Counted from the first letter of the stretch, positions 7,633 to 16,826 are shown. The stretch is 64,000 bases of DNA from Nocardioides terrae (GCF_900112345.1 NZ_FOLB01000007.1:124001-188000); one strand, 5' to 3'. Notes: generated by a model not told the origin, from the letters alone. Numbers and translations: made by a program.

Positions 7633-10023
7633 ATGCCGGGATCATTGCTGGGCACCGTCGTCCGCCGGGTCGAGGACCCGGACCTGCTGGTCGGTCGGTC
7701 CACCTTCGTCGACAACATGCAGGCCGCCGATCTGCTGCACGCGGTGTTCGTGCGGAGCCCCTTCGCCCACGCGGGACTGGTGTCGGTCGACACCGCCGAG
7801 GCGGCGGCCGCGCCTGGCGTCGTCGCCGTGCTGACCGGCGCCGACCTCGACGGCCGCACGCTGGAGCCCTTCGCGATCGCCGACCCGCGGCTGACCCAGC
7901 CGCCGCTCGCCGTCGGCAAGGTGCGCTACGTCGGCCAGGCCGTTGCCCTCGTCGTCGCCGAGTCGCGCGCTCAGGCCGTCGACGCCGCCGAGCTCGTCGA
8001 GATCGGCTACGACCCGCTCCCGGCCGTCGTCGACATGGAGGAGGCGCTCGCCGAGGACGCGCCCCTGCAGTTCGAGGAGCTGGGCAGCAACGTCGCCGCC
8101 TCGCGCAAGGACGACGACATGGACCGCCAGCTGGGCGGGTCCGCGGAAGGCCCGTGGCCCGCCGACGCCCGCGTCGTCCGGGTCCGGATCGAGAACCAGC
8201 GCGTCGCCACCGCCCCGATGGAGGGCCACGCCGTCCTGGTGCGACCGGGCCGACCGGACGACGAGCACGAGCTGTCGATCTGGCTGACCACCCAGCAGCC
8301 GCACATGGCGCGCGACCAGCTCGCCGCGTTCGCCGGGCTGCCGCCCGAACGGGTCCGGCTGATCGCGCCGCACGTCGGCGGCGCGTTCGGCGGCAAGGCC
8401 GGCGCCAACGCCGAGCACGCGGTGATCGTCGCCGCCGCGCAGCAGGTCGGCCGCCCCGTGAAGTGGGCGGAGACGCGCAGCGAGTCGATGCTGTCGATGC
8501 ACGGGCGCGGGCAGGTGCAGTACGCCGAGCTGGGGCTCTCCGACGAGGGCAGGATCCTCGGCATGCGGCTGCGGATCGTCGGCGACTGCGGCGCCTACGG
8601 CGGCTTCGGCGGTACGTTCCCGCTCGGTGGCACCTACCTGATGGCCCAGGGCGTCTACGAGATCCCGCGGATCGCCTACGCGGGCATCGCGGCGCTCACC
8701 AACACCGCCCCGGTCGGCGCCTTCCGCGGCGCCGGACGGCCCGAGGCGGCCGCCCTCATCGAGCGGCTCATCGACCTGGCCGCCGACGAGCTCGGGCTGC
8801 TGCCCGAGGAGATCAGGAGGCGCAACCTGATCCCGAAGGACGCCTTCCCCTACGACACCGTCACCGGCGCCCACTACGACGTCGGCGACTTCGACCTGCC
8901 GCTGCGCGAGGCGCTGCGGATCGCCGACGTCGACGCCGTCCGGGCCGAGCAGGCCCGGCGCCGCGAGGCCGGGGGCGTCAAGCAGCTGGGCGTCGGCCTG
9001 GCGACGTACGTCGAGATCACGGGGTTCGCCGGCACGGAGTTCGGCTCCGTGGAGGTGCACGCCGACGGCAGCGCCACCGTCAGCGCCGGGACGTCGGCGC
9101 ACGGCCAGGGCCACGCGACGTCCTTCGCGATGATCGTCTCCGACCGCTTGGGCATCCCGATGGAGCGGATCAGCTTCGTGCAGTCCGACACCGCCCTGGT
9201 GCGCAGCGGCGGCGGCACGGGCGGCTCACGGTCGCTGCAGCTCGGTGGCAGTGCCGTCGGGCGCGCCGCCGACAAGGTCCTCGATCGTGCTCGTGAGGTG
9301 GCGGCGAAGCTGCTCGAGGCCAGCGGTGCCGACATCGACCTGGTCGACGGCGGCTTCGCGGTCCGCGGCGTCCCCGGCGTCACCCTCGGCTGGGCGAAGG
9401 TCGCCGCCGAGGCGGCTGCGGAGGGCGTCGCCCTGGCGGACACCGACGACTTCACCGCCAGCCACGCCACCTTCCCGTTCGGCTGCCACGTCTCGATCGT
9501 CGAGGTCGACACCGAGACCGGTGAGGTGACACCGGTGCGCCACGTCGCCGTCGACGACTGCGGCCGTGTCCTCAACCCGCTCCTCGTCGAGGGCCAGCAG
9601 CACGGCGGCGCCCTGCAGGGCATCTCGCAGGCGCTGTGGGAGGAGTTCGTCTACGACACCGAAGGCAACCCGCTCACCGCGACGTTCGCCGACTACACCC
9701 TGCCCACCGCGGCGGACACGATCTTCTACGACGCCACGAACACCGAGACGCCGACCCCGCTCAACCCGCTGGGCGCCAAGGGCATCGGCGAGTCGGCGAC
9801 GATCGGCTCGACCCCGGCCGTCCAGAACGCCGTCGTCGACGCGCTGTCCCACCTCGGTGTCCGCCACGTCGACATGCCGTGCACGCCCGAGCGGGTGTGG
9901 CGCGCGGTCGAGCAGGCGCGGTCGGGCACGCTGCCCGACCCGTGGCGCGAGCCGCCCGCGCGGTTCGCGACGATCCCGTCCGACTCCGAGGGCGGGTCGG
10001 TCACGCACAGCGCGGAGGTGTGA
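7633..10023 (+). CDS. Orphan xanthine dehydrogenase/CoxL-family molybdopterin-binding subunit
   Basis: A 796-residue large subunit of a molybdenum hydroxylase. An N-terminal Ald_Xan_dh_C-type domain (about 1-130) is followed by the Mo-cofactor domain: PHVGGAFGGKAG, GAFRGAGRPEA near residue 363, and GIGESATIG with the candidate catalytic base Glu720. The AFRGAGR loop resembles form II CoxL and xanthine dehydrogenase-like enzymes and lacks the AYXCSFR loop of true aerobic CO dehydrogenase, so CO oxidation is unlikely; the substrate is unknown. The small [2Fe-2S] and medium FAD subunits normally found beside it are absent from the neighbourhood. The ATG at 7633 matches the usual short N terminus; 7615 is an alternative. 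Confidence 0.85.
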   Translation: MPGSLLGTVVRRVEDPDLLVGRSTFVDNMQAADLLHAVFVRSPFAHAGLVSVDTAEAAAAPGVVAVLTGADLDGRTLEPFAIADPRLTQPPLAVGKVRYVGQAVALVVAESRAQAVDAAELVEIGYDPLPAVVDMEEALAEDAPLQFEELGSNVAASRKDDDMDRQLGGSAEGPWPADARVVRVRIENQRVATAPMEGHAVLVRPGRPDDEHELSIWLTTQQPHMARDQLAAFAGLPPERVRLIAPHVGGAFGGKAGANAEHAVIVAAAQQVGRPVKWAETRSESMLSMHGRGQVQYAELGLSDEGRILGMRLRIVGDCGAYGGFGGTFPLGGTYLMAQGVYEIPRIAYAGIAALTNTAPVGAFRGAGRPEAAALIERLIDLAADELGLLPEEIRRRNLIPKDAFPYDTVTGAHYDVGDFDLPLREALRIADVDAVRAEQARRREAGGVKQLGVGLATYVEITGFAGTEFGSVEVHADGSATVSAGTSAHGQGHATSFAMIVSDRLGIPMERISFVQSDTALVRSGGGTGGSRSLQLGGSAVGRAADKVLDRAREVAAKLLEASGADIDLVDGGFAVRGVPGVTLGWAKVAAEAAAEGVALADTDDFTASHATFPFGCHVSIVEVDTETGEVTPVRHVAVDDCGRVLNPLLVEGQQHGGALQGISQALWEEFVYDTEGNPLTATFADYTLPTAADTIFYDATNTETPTPLNPLGAKGIGESATIGSTPAVQNAVVDALSHLGVRHVDMPCTPERVWRAVEQARSGTLPDPWREPPARFATIPSDSEGGSVTHSAEV

Positions 10024-10031
10024 GCTCCTCG

Positions 10032-10074
10032 CTGGTCGAGTAGCCCGCGAGGAACGAGCGGGCGTGTCGAGACC
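10032..10074. repeat. REP-like palindromic intergenic element
   Basis: An imperfect palindrome between convergent genes. The left part reads GGTCGAGTAGCCCGC and the right part GCGGGCGTGTCGAGACC, separated by a short loop. From memory this pattern (GGTCTCGATACGC...CTACTCGACC) is dispersed in many copies in Nocardioides and related genomes. Only this copy is present in the window. It may also act as a bidirectional terminator. Confidence 0.7.
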
Positions 10075-10082
10075 CGGCTCGG

Positions 10083-10973
10083 TCAGCGCAGGTCCTTGCG
10101 GAGGTGGACCTCCGTCACCCGGCTGGCGTCGGGGATCATGATCGACCGGGCCCACCGGTCGTAGCCGTAGACGCGTGCACGGACGAGGCGCACCTGCTTC
10201 TCGGTGAGGTGGCGGGCGACGGCGCCGAGGAAGGACCTGCTCAGCCGCTGGCCGCGGAACTCCGGGAAGAGGTGGAGCGTGTGCCCGTGGAGGTCCGTCC
10301 CCTCCTCACCCGTGACGAGGGTCGCCCACATGCCCCCGATCGGCCGGTCGTCGAGGACCGCGGTCAGCAGCAGCTCCCCGTCTGGGGCAGGGTCGTCACC
10401 GAGCCGGACCAGCCGGGTCTCCAGCTCCTCCAGCCGGCTGCTGGCCGGGTCTGCCACGCCGGCCCGGGCCATGCCGCTGTGCAGCAGCGCGCGGGCCTCG
10501 CCGACGAAGCGCCGGCGCTCGTCGGCATCCATCGGCCGCACGGACACCCGCCGGTCCTGCTGGAGGTCGGGGCCGACGTCCGGGTCGAGGGTGCGCGCAG
10601 TACCGAACATGGTGGCCTGGAAGCCCGCGCGACCGAAGGCCGTCGCGAGCGCGGGTGCCACCGCAGTGGCGAGCTCCGTCGCTCCGCGGTCGCGGGCATG
10701 CGTCGCCAGCACGGACGCCACGGACGTCCAGGCGCCGGCGGCGTCGTGCGGCAGCGTCGTCTGCAGCACCCGAACGGCACACCGGAGGCCGGCACCCTCG
10801 CGCCCGTAGGCGAGCAGAGCACCTCCGACGTCGACGCCGCCGACCGCGACCACCACGGCCTCGTGCTGCTCGTCCCGGTAGGGCTCCGGCAGTGGCGTGC
10901 CGGCCGCGTCGCGGTCGGCACGCCACTCGTCGAGCTCCGTCCCGGGCATCTGCCGCACCCGGGCTTCGGTCAC
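10083..10973 (-). CDS. GNAT-family acetyltransferase-like protein
   Basis: A 296-residue protein with a GNAT-like fold, probably two tandem GNAT-type halves. The C-terminal half has ELLLTAVLDDRPIGGMWATLV and HLFPEFRGQRLSRSFLGAVARHL; the FRGQRLSR segment corresponds to the acetyl-CoA-binding motif A region (R/Q-x-x-G-x-G/A), although the second Gly is replaced here. The N-terminal half (HEAVVVAVGGVDVGGALLAYG) looks like a degenerate copy. The substrate is unknown. The GTG start overlaps the stop of the upstream secreted-protein gene (GTGA), implying coupled translation. Confidence 0.65.
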   Translation of the reverse strand: MTEARVRQMPGTELDEWRADRDAAGTPLPEPYRDEQHEAVVVAVGGVDVGGALLAYGREGAGLRCAVRVLQTTLPHDAAGAWTSVASVLATHARDRGATELATAVAPALATAFGRAGFQATMFGTARTLDPDVGPDLQQDRRVSVRPMDADERRRFVGEARALLHSGMARAGVADPASSRLEELETRLVRLGDDPAPDGELLLTAVLDDRPIGGMWATLVTGEEGTDLHGHTLHLFPEFRGQRLSRSFLGAVARHLTEKQVRLVRARVYGYDRWARSIMIPDASRVTEVHLRKDLR

Positions 10974-13039
10974 GACAGCTCGAGCACGTCGGACGTCGAG
11001 CGCTTGACCGTCACGCCGCCGCGCAGCACGGCGCGGTAGCGCGTCCTGGCGGTGCCGTTGTGGTCGGCCACCGTCAGCTTGGCGACGCCCCTGCGGTTGA
11101 GCTTGTGGGCGGCGACCCGGACCCACCGGTGACCGTGGACCTTCCGGAAGAGCACCACGACCTTGCCGGCCACGGCGACCGGCGCGGCGACCTTCACCCG
11201 GTCGGCCCGCGCACCCCGCCCGGCACCACCGAGGCCCACGACGACCGTGGTCCGCCCGGGACCGAACTGCGTCCCGGCGGGGGCGCTCTCGTGGGCGTTG
11301 CTGCTGACGGCGGTCAGGCGCCCCGACTCGGACGGGTTGCCCGCCTCGGCCTGGTCCTGCACCGTCACGCTGAACTGGCCGAGCGCGTTGGTGGTCGTGG
11401 TGCCGGTGAGCGCGCGGGCGGCGCCGATGCCGGCGTCGGCCAGCCGGCCGGGGGCCAGCTCGTGGCCGCGGGCGTAGCTCAGGTCGATCGTGCGCCCGGG
11501 CATCGGCTTGCCGCCGACGCTCAGGCTCCCGACGTACGTCATCCGCCCGCCCGACGGTGCGCTCGCCACCCCGGCCGCCAGGGTCAGGACGGAGTCCCCG
11601 ACCGTGAAGGTCGTCCTCAGCCGATGGTCGACCCGCGCCTCGTTGGGCGTCGTGTAGTCGAGCGTGTAGGAACCGGCCATCGCCGCGTTGACCGGGATCA
11701 CGACCCTCCCCGTGGCGTCCGCGGTGGCGGTCACCGGCGCCGTCGGGGTGCTCCCGGTCCGGTAGAGCGAGTAGCTGACCTGCGAGGCCGACGCGTACGG
11801 CGCCCCCTTCTGGTCAACGATCTGCAGGGCGACGTCCCCGGCGGCGTACTCGTCGCTGTCGAAGGCGCTGCCGTCGGCGAGCCGGGCCACGGTGGAGGTG
11901 GCCTCGGGCGCGTAGGCCGGCGTCGCGCCGGTCGTGGTCTTGACGTCGTCCGGTGCGTCGAAGGTGGCGTCGTCCGCGGCGTTGGCGTAGTAGGTCACGG
12001 TGGACGCGGCCGGCTGGAGCGCGGAGACGTGGCCGGCACCGTCGGTGTAGCCGACCAGCGCGTTGTCCGGGAGCCGGCGCACCTGCGCACCGGCCACCGG
12101 GGCGCCGTTCTCGTCCGAGACCGACAGGATCGCCGGCGTGCCGTCGGGCGTCGGGTCGCCGAAGGCGTCGAACGAGATGTGGGAGATCGTCTGCTCGTGG
12201 AGCGTGACGGGGAGGACGTCGTCGCTGTCGCGGCGCGCGGCGATCGCGAGGATCGCACCGTCGGGGCCGTCCTGGGCGTCGAACGCGCTGATGTCGAGGG
12301 CACCGGAGAAGAAGCCTCCGGGAACACTCGAGCCGGTCGGCGACGGGAGGCTCGGGAGGTCACCGGGGTCGAACGAGGCCTTGAAGGCGGTCGGGCTGAC
12401 CGCCGCATCGGTCCGGCCCTGGAAGGTCCCGTCCGAGGCACGCCACCAGGAGAGCGCCACATCGCCGTCGCTCGCCGACGTGGTGCCGAGGACCGCGGCG
12501 AGCGTCGCCGTGTGACCGGCGGAGACGTACGGCTGCGGGAAGTAGCCCTGAGCGCTGGTGGTGAGGAGGACGCTGTTGGTGGGAGAGGACTGCCCGGTGA
12601 CCTTGACGTCGCGGCGGGTGGCGTAGGAGGTGACGGCCTCCTCGCCCACGCCGAGGGTCGCCGCGACCCGGACGGCGACCGTCCGGCCGGCGAGGGCTGC
12701 GGCCGACCACGACCCGGTCACGTAGCCGCCGGCGTCCGGGGTCAGCACGGCCCCGTCGACCACGGCCCAGCCATCGGCCTCGTCGCTGGCATCGGGGTCG
12801 ACGTTGTACTCGAAGACGGCCGTCGCGGACGGGTCCACCCGGGCGGTGAGCCTGACCGACATGGTGTTGCTCAAGAACGCGCCGTCGTACCGGACCGACG
12901 CCTTGCCACTGAACTGGCTGATCAGTGTCGGCGACACGGGGGACGCGGTCTCTGCGTGTGCGGTGGTGGCGAGACCGGTGACGGCGAGCGCGGCGACCGC
13001 GCTGACGGCCAGGCCACGCATGAGCGACTGACGCTGCAT
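10970..13039 (-). CDS. Secreted multi-domain Ig-like protein of unknown function
   Basis: A 689-residue exported protein. An N-terminal signal peptide (RQSLMR, hydrophobic core, TAHA cleavage near residue 29) precedes several repeated beta-sandwich regions rich in Gly, Ser, Thr and Asp. Segments such as ILSVSDENGAPVAGAQVRRLPD and LSVGGKPMPGRTIDLSY resemble bacterial Ig-like or carboxypeptidase-regulatory-like folds. The last ~90 residues are basic (RKVHGHRWVRVAAHKLNRRG), perhaps for binding the cell surface. No catalytic motif, LPXTG or transmembrane anchor is visible. The ATG at 13039 was chosen because it starts the signal peptide and has a GAGGAG ribosome site; longer frames add unlikely leader residues. 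Confidence 0.75.
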   Translation of the reverse strand: MQRQSLMRGLAVSAVAALAVTGLATTAHAETASPVSPTLISQFSGKASVRYDGAFLSNTMSVRLTARVDPSATAVFEYNVDPDASDEADGWAVVDGAVLTPDAGGYVTGSWSAAALAGRTVAVRVAATLGVGEEAVTSYATRRDVKVTGQSSPTNSVLLTTSAQGYFPQPYVSAGHTATLAAVLGTTSASDGDVALSWWRASDGTFQGRTDAAVSPTAFKASFDPGDLPSLPSPTGSSVPGGFFSGALDISAFDAQDGPDGAILAIAARRDSDDVLPVTLHEQTISHISFDAFGDPTPDGTPAILSVSDENGAPVAGAQVRRLPDNALVGYTDGAGHVSALQPAASTVTYYANAADDATFDAPDDVKTTTGATPAYAPEATSTVARLADGSAFDSDEYAAGDVALQIVDQKGAPYASASQVSYSLYRTGSTPTAPVTATADATGRVVIPVNAAMAGSYTLDYTTPNEARVDHRLRTTFTVGDSVLTLAAGVASAPSGGRMTYVGSLSVGGKPMPGRTIDLSYARGHELAPGRLADAGIGAARALTGTTTTNALGQFSVTVQDQAEAGNPSESGRLTAVSSNAHESAPAGTQFGPGRTTVVVGLGGAGRGARADRVKVAAPVAVAGKVVVLFRKVHGHRWVRVAAHKLNRRGVAKLTVADHNGTARTRYRAVLRGGVTVKRSTSDVLELS

Positions 13040-13101
13040 GTAGAGGGTGCTCCTCGGGTGGAAGTGCCGTGGGCTTCGCCACGGGCTGACGGGCTCCGGC
13101 G

Positions 13102-13123
13102 ACGCTAGGCGGAGGCCTCCGCC
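13102..13123 (-). promoter_or_regulatory. Candidate promoter with palindrome in the spacer
   Basis: On the minus strand a TAGCGT -10-like element (13107-13102) is preceded immediately by a 16-bp perfect palindrome, GGCGGAGGCCTCCGCC (13108-13123), where the -35/-10 spacer would be. No convincing -35 was found. It probably serves the secreted Ig-like protein gene starting at 13039. Confidence 0.4.
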
Positions 13124-13224
13124 CGGGTCTTTGCTTTGGACGAGCCGTTGACCCGTCGTTGACTTCCCCACGCTGCGCGTCCGGTCGGGCATGGCCCGAT
13201 TGGGGACGGGCGAGCGCGGCTCCC

Positions 13225-13230
13225 TAGACT
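13225..13230 (+). promoter_or_regulatory. -10 element TAGACT, leaderless promoter of the ABC transporter
   Basis: TAGACT is followed by six bases and then the GTG start of the ATPase gene, so transcription should begin at or next to the start codon. There is no Shine-Dalgarno sequence. Confidence 0.55.
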
Positions 13231-13236
13231 CGCGCC

Positions 13237-14169
13237 GTGTCAACCGTCGCTGTGGAGGTCGCCGATCTCCGCATGTCCTACGGCGACAAGACGGCCGTGG
13301 ACGGGCTCTCGCTCGCCGTCGACCGCGGGTCGATCACCGCCGTGCTCGGCCCGAACGGGGCCGGCAAGACCACCACGCTGGAGACCTGCGAGGGCTACCG
13401 CCGCCCGCACTCCGGACGGGTCCGCGTGCTCGGCCTCGACCCGATCGCCGACCGCCGCCGGCTGCTCCCCCGCATCGGCGTGATGCTGCAGGGCCAGGGA
13501 GCGTGGAGCGGGGTGCGCGCGATGGAGATGCTGCGCCACATCGCGCGCCTGCACGCGCACCCGCTCGACGTCGACATGCTGTCCGACCGGCTCGGGCTCG
13601 ACGAGTGCGGCCGCACCCCCTACCGGCGGCTCTCCGGAGGCCAGCAGCAGCGGCTCGGCCTGGCGATGGCCCTCGTCGGGCGCCCGGAGATCGTCTTCGT
13701 CGACGAGCCCACCGCGGGGATGGACCCGGCCGCCCGGCGTACGACGTGGGAGCTGCTGCGCGAGATGCGCGCCGACGGCGTCACCGTGGTGCTGACCACC
13801 CACTACCTCGAGGAGGCCGAACAGCTGGCCGACCGGGTGCACATCATCGACCACGGCCGGCTCATCGCCTCCGGGTCTCCGCTCGAGCTGACCCGGGGCG
13901 GCACTGCCGCGACGATCCGGCTCGTGGTGACCCGACCCTTCCCGCCGGGTGCTCCGGACTCGCTCCGGATCGCGCTCGGCGACGCCACCGAGGTCACCCA
14001 GCTCGACGAGCGGAGCCTGCTCGTCATCGGCCCGGCCGACAGCACGACGCTGGCGCGGGTGTCCCACTGGTGCGAGGAGCAGGGCGTGCTGCCGGAGTCG
14101 CTCACGCTGGGCCGACGCAGCCTCGAGGACGTCTTCCTCGAGCTCACCGGACGGGAGCTGCAGCCGTGA
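13237..14169 (+). CDS. ABC transporter ATP-binding protein (ABC-2 type)
   Basis: A 310-residue ATPase of a two-component exporter. Walker A is GPNGAGKTTT, the Q-loop follows MLQGQGAWSGVRAMEML, the signature is LSGGQQQRLGLAMAL, Walker B is IVFVDEPTAGMD and the H-loop VVLTTHYLEEAE. A C-terminal ~90-residue extension is typical of drug/antibiotic ABC-2 ATPases (DrrA-like). It overlaps the permease by four bases. The cargo is not evident. Its position before ctaA, near ctaB, matches many actinobacterial genomes, but a role in heme or cytochrome oxidase assembly is only a guess. Confidence 0.92.
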   Translation: MSTVAVEVADLRMSYGDKTAVDGLSLAVDRGSITAVLGPNGAGKTTTLETCEGYRRPHSGRVRVLGLDPIADRRRLLPRIGVMLQGQGAWSGVRAMEMLRHIARLHAHPLDVDMLSDRLGLDECGRTPYRRLSGGQQQRLGLAMALVGRPEIVFVDEPTAGMDPAARRTTWELLREMRADGVTVVLTTHYLEEAEQLADRVHIIDHGRLIASGSPLELTRGGTAATIRLVVTRPFPPGAPDSLRIALGDATEVTQLDERSLLVIGPADSTTLARVSHWCEEQGVLPESLTLGRRSLEDVFLELTGRELQP

Positions 14170-14942
14170 CCGGCACCTTCACCCCCATGCCGGGTGGCGC
14201 GGCCCTGCACCGCCAGGTCCTGGCGCAGGCCTCGATGGAGGCCCGCCTGATGCTCCGCAACGGCGAGCAGCTGCTGCTCGCCGTCGTGATCCCCGTCATC
14301 GTGCTGGTCGGCGCCGTCAAGGGCGGCCAGCACCTCGACCTCTCCCCCTCGGTCCTCGACGGCCGTCCGCTCGTCGACCTCTTCACGCCGGGCGTGCTCG
14401 CCCTCGCGATCATGTCGACGTCGTTCACGTCGCTGGCGATCGCCACCGGCTTCGAGCGGCGCTACGGCGTCATCAAGCGGCTCGGCGCGTCGCCGCTCCC
14501 CCGCCTCGGCCTGCTGGCCGGCAAGGTCCTCGCCCTCGTGCTCGTCGAGCTGGTCCAACTCTTCGTCATCGGCGGCGTGGGGCAGCTGCTCGGGTGGACC
14601 CCCGAGCCCGGTGCCGTCGGCTTCCTGCTCGCGGTCGTCCTGGGCACGGCCGCGTTCGCCGCGCTCGGGCTGCTCGTGGCCGGCACGCTGCGCGCCGAGG
14701 CGACCCTGGCCGCGGCGAACCTCATCTACCTGCTCCTGCTCGCCGGCGGCGCCGTCGTCCTGCCCGCCTCGGCGTACGGCGGCTTCGGCTCCTTCGCCGA
14801 GTGGCTGCCGTCCGGCGCGCTCGGCGAGGCCGTCCGGACGGCCTTCCTCGACGGCGCGGTCGCCTGGCGCGACCTCGGCGTGCTCCTCGGCTGGGCCGTC
14901 CTCGGCTCGGCGCTCACTGCTAGGACCTTCACGTGGGAATGA
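14166..14942 (+). CDS. ABC-2 type transporter permease
   Basis: A 258-residue integral membrane protein with about six hydrophobic helices (for example LLLAVVIPVIVLVGAV, GVLALAIMSTSFTSLAIA, LVELVQLFVIGGVGQLLG, GFLLAVVLGTAAFAALGLLVAG, NLIYLLLLAGGAVVLP). It contains the ABC-2 permease segment FERRYGVIKRLGASPLPR between helices 2 and 3. GTG at 14166 overlaps the ATPase stop (GTGA). It forms the membrane channel with the upstream ATPase, and its 3' end overlaps the start of ctaA, so the three genes probably share an mRNA. Confidence 0.9.
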   Translation: MTGTFTPMPGGAALHRQVLAQASMEARLMLRNGEQLLLAVVIPVIVLVGAVKGGQHLDLSPSVLDGRPLVDLFTPGVLALAIMSTSFTSLAIATGFERRYGVIKRLGASPLPRLGLLAGKVLALVLVELVQLFVIGGVGQLLGWTPEPGAVGFLLAVVLGTAAFAALGLLVAGTLRAEATLAAANLIYLLLLAGGAVVLPASAYGGFGSFAEWLPSGALGEAVRTAFLDGAVAWRDLGVLLGWAVLGSALTARTFTWE

Positions 14943-15823
14943 CCATGTCCACCGCGACCGCCCGGCTCGTCCGGCCCGGTCTCGTCCGACCGCTCGGGTG
15001 GGCGAGCCTGATCGCCAACGTCGTCCTCGTGGTGACCGGTGGCGCCGTCCGGCTGACCGGCTCGGGGCTCGGCTGCCCGACCTGGCCGCGGTGCACCGAC
15101 GCCTCGATGACACCGCGGCACTCGCTCAACGTGCACTCCGCCATCGAGTTCGGCAACCGCACGCTGACCTTCGTACTGACCGCGATCGCGATCGCCACCC
15201 TCGTCGCCGCCTGGAACAGCCGCCGGCGCGACCTGCGCCTGCTCTCGCTCGGGATGGCGCTCGGCATCCCGGCCCAGGCCGTCATCGGGGGCATCACCGT
15301 CCTCACCGACCTCAACCCGTGGATCGTCTCGCTGCACCTGCTGTGCTCGATGGCGATCATCGGCGTGGCGGTCCTCTTCCTGTGGCGCCTCGACCATGCC
15401 GACGTACCCGTGTTGCGGGGGCCCGTCCTCTGGCTCGCGTGGGCCAACTTCGCCGCCGCCTGGCTGGTGCTCTACGTCGGCACCGTCGTGACCGGCTCCG
15501 GCCCGCACGCCGGCGACGCGGACAGCCCGCGCAACGGGCTCTCCCCGTTGCAGATGTCGCAGCTCCACGCCGACCTGGTCTTCCTCTTCATCGGCCTGAC
15601 GGTCGGGCTGCTGTTCGCCGCCCTGGCACTGCGAGCTCCGCGCGGCACCGTGCAGGCCGCGGGGCTCCTGCTCGCCGTCCAGCTCGCGCAGAGCCTGATC
15701 GGCTTCGTGCAGTACTTCACCGACCTGCCGATCGTCCTGGTCGGCTTCCACATGCTCGGCGCCGCGGTCATCGCCGCCGCCGTCACCTGGGTGCTGCTCC
15801 GGGTGCGCCAGCCGGTCGCCTGA
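14933..15823 (+). CDS. ctaA: Heme A synthase (COX15/CtaA family)
   Basis: A 296-residue polytopic membrane protein, about eight helices, that oxidises the C8 methyl of heme O to a formyl group, giving heme A for cytochrome aa3 oxidase. Visible are the periplasmic cysteine pair GLGCPTWPRC, conserved histidines in RHSLNVHSAIEF, SLHLLCSM, QLHADLVFL and GFHMLGA, and the repeated four-helix halves of the family. The GTG at 14933 has an AGGA ribosome site seven bases upstream; ATGs at 14939 and 14945 are alternatives. ctaB lies convergently next to it, completing the heme O to heme A path. Confidence 0.93.
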   Translation: MGMTMSTATARLVRPGLVRPLGWASLIANVVLVVTGGAVRLTGSGLGCPTWPRCTDASMTPRHSLNVHSAIEFGNRTLTFVLTAIAIATLVAAWNSRRRDLRLLSLGMALGIPAQAVIGGITVLTDLNPWIVSLHLLCSMAIIGVAVLFLWRLDHADVPVLRGPVLWLAWANFAAAWLVLYVGTVVTGSGPHAGDADSPRNGLSPLQMSQLHADLVFLFIGLTVGLLFAALALRAPRGTVQAAGLLLAVQLAQSLIGFVQYFTDLPIVLVGFHMLGAAVIAAAVTWVLLRVRQPVA

Positions 15824-15863
15824 TCGAGCGCGCCGCGACCGGCGAGCCGGTCCATCGCAGGGA

Positions 15864-16814
15864 TCAGCGGGAGATCAGCGGGTCGAGCGCGACGGCCACG
15901 AACAGCAGCGAGAGGTAGAGGTTGCTGCTGTGGAAGAGGTGCATCGGGCGGATGAGGGAGAGGTCCTCGGTGTTGCGGGACCGGACCAGCAGGCGGTGGG
16001 CCTGGACGAGGAAGACGGCGCCGAGCACGACGGCGCACGCGGTGTAGAACACACCGGTGCCGGCCACTGGCCAGAGCAGCAGCGAGGTCGCGACCATCAC
16101 CCAGGAGTAGGCGACGATCTGACGGGCGACCTCGCGGGCCGGCTTCACGACGGGCAGCATCGGCACGTCGACGTTCGCGTAGTCCTCGCGGTAGCGCAGG
16201 GCCAGCGCCCAGGTGTGCGGCGGCGTCCAGAAGAACACGACCGCGAAGAGGACGACGGGGGCCCAGGAGAGCGAGTCGGTGACGGCGGTCCAGCCGATGA
16301 GGGCCGGGAAGCAGCCGGCGATGCCGCCCCAGACGATGTTCTGCGTCGTGCGCCGCTTCAGCAGCATCGTGTAGACGAAGACGTAGAACGCGTTGGCGGT
16401 GACGGAGAGCACGGCCGAGAGCGGGTTGACGAACGCCCAGAGAACCGCGGTCGAGATGATCGCGAGGACCGTGCCGAAGACCAGCGCCGCCCTCGGGGAG
16501 ACGATGTGGCGCGGCAGCGCACGGCGGCGCGTGCGGCGCATCTGCTCGTCGATGTCGCGGTCGTAGACGCAGTTGAAGACGGATGCCGAGCCGGCCGAGA
16601 GGGTACCGCCGATCACGGTCGCAACGACGAGTCCGAGAGAAGGGACGCCACGTGCGGCGAAGAACATCACGGGTACCGTCGTCAGCAGGAGCAGCTCGAT
16701 GACCCTGGGCTTCGTCAGTCCGACATACGCCGCGACGACGTCTCGCCAGGTCGCCTCCTCAGTCGTCCGCATCCCTTCACCCGCGTGGGTGAGCCGCTGG
16801 TCAACTGATGTCAC
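15864..16814 (-). CDS. ctaB: Protoheme IX farnesyltransferase (heme O synthase)
   Basis: A 316-residue UbiA-family membrane prenyltransferase that adds a farnesyl group to protoheme. The two Mg-diphosphate motifs are [15 protein letters not shown] and [12 protein letters not shown], with about nine hydrophobic helices between and around them. The start is uncertain: I prefer GTG at 16814, because TACACT (16826-16821) sits six bases upstream as a leaderless promoter; ATG at 16772 is a plausible alternative, while the frame extended to 16865 would start upstream of the -10. It diverges from tkt. Confidence 0.92.
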   Translation of the reverse strand: MTSVDQRLTHAGEGMRTTEEATWRDVVAAYVGLTKPRVIELLLLTTVPVMFFAARGVPSLGLVVATVIGGTLSAGSASVFNCVYDRDIDEQMRRTRRRALPRHIVSPRAALVFGTVLAIISTAVLWAFVNPLSAVLSVTANAFYVFVYTMLLKRRTTQNIVWGGIAGCFPALIGWTAVTDSLSWAPVVLFAVVFFWTPPHTWALALRYREDYANVDVPMLPVVKPAREVARQIVAYSWVMVATSLLLWPVAGTGVFYTACAVVLGAVFLVQAHRLLVRSRNTEDLSLIRPMHLFHSSNLYLSLLFVAVALDPLISR

Positions 16815-16820
16815 CCTGGG

Positions 16821-16826
16821 AGTGTA
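16821..16826 (-). promoter_or_regulatory. -10 element TACACT, leaderless promoter of ctaB
   Basis: On the minus strand TACACT is followed by six bases and then GTG at 16814. It supports the choice of that start. The -35 is weak. Confidence 0.5.

Noticed and set aside
7092..9296. Plus-strand frame of about 734 codons crossing sufR and the molybdenum hydroxylase
   Set aside because: Arg-rich out-of-frame shadow with no recognisable motif; the real genes in both regions have conserved catalytic residues.
7633..10023. Form I aerobic CO dehydrogenase (coxL)
   Set aside because: The active-site loop reads FRGAGR and lacks the Cys-containing AYXCSFR motif; coxM and coxS are absent.
10655..13108. 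Plus-strand frame of about 817 codons
   Set aside because: Antisense to the secreted Ig-like protein, which has a clear signal peptide and ribosome site on the minus strand.
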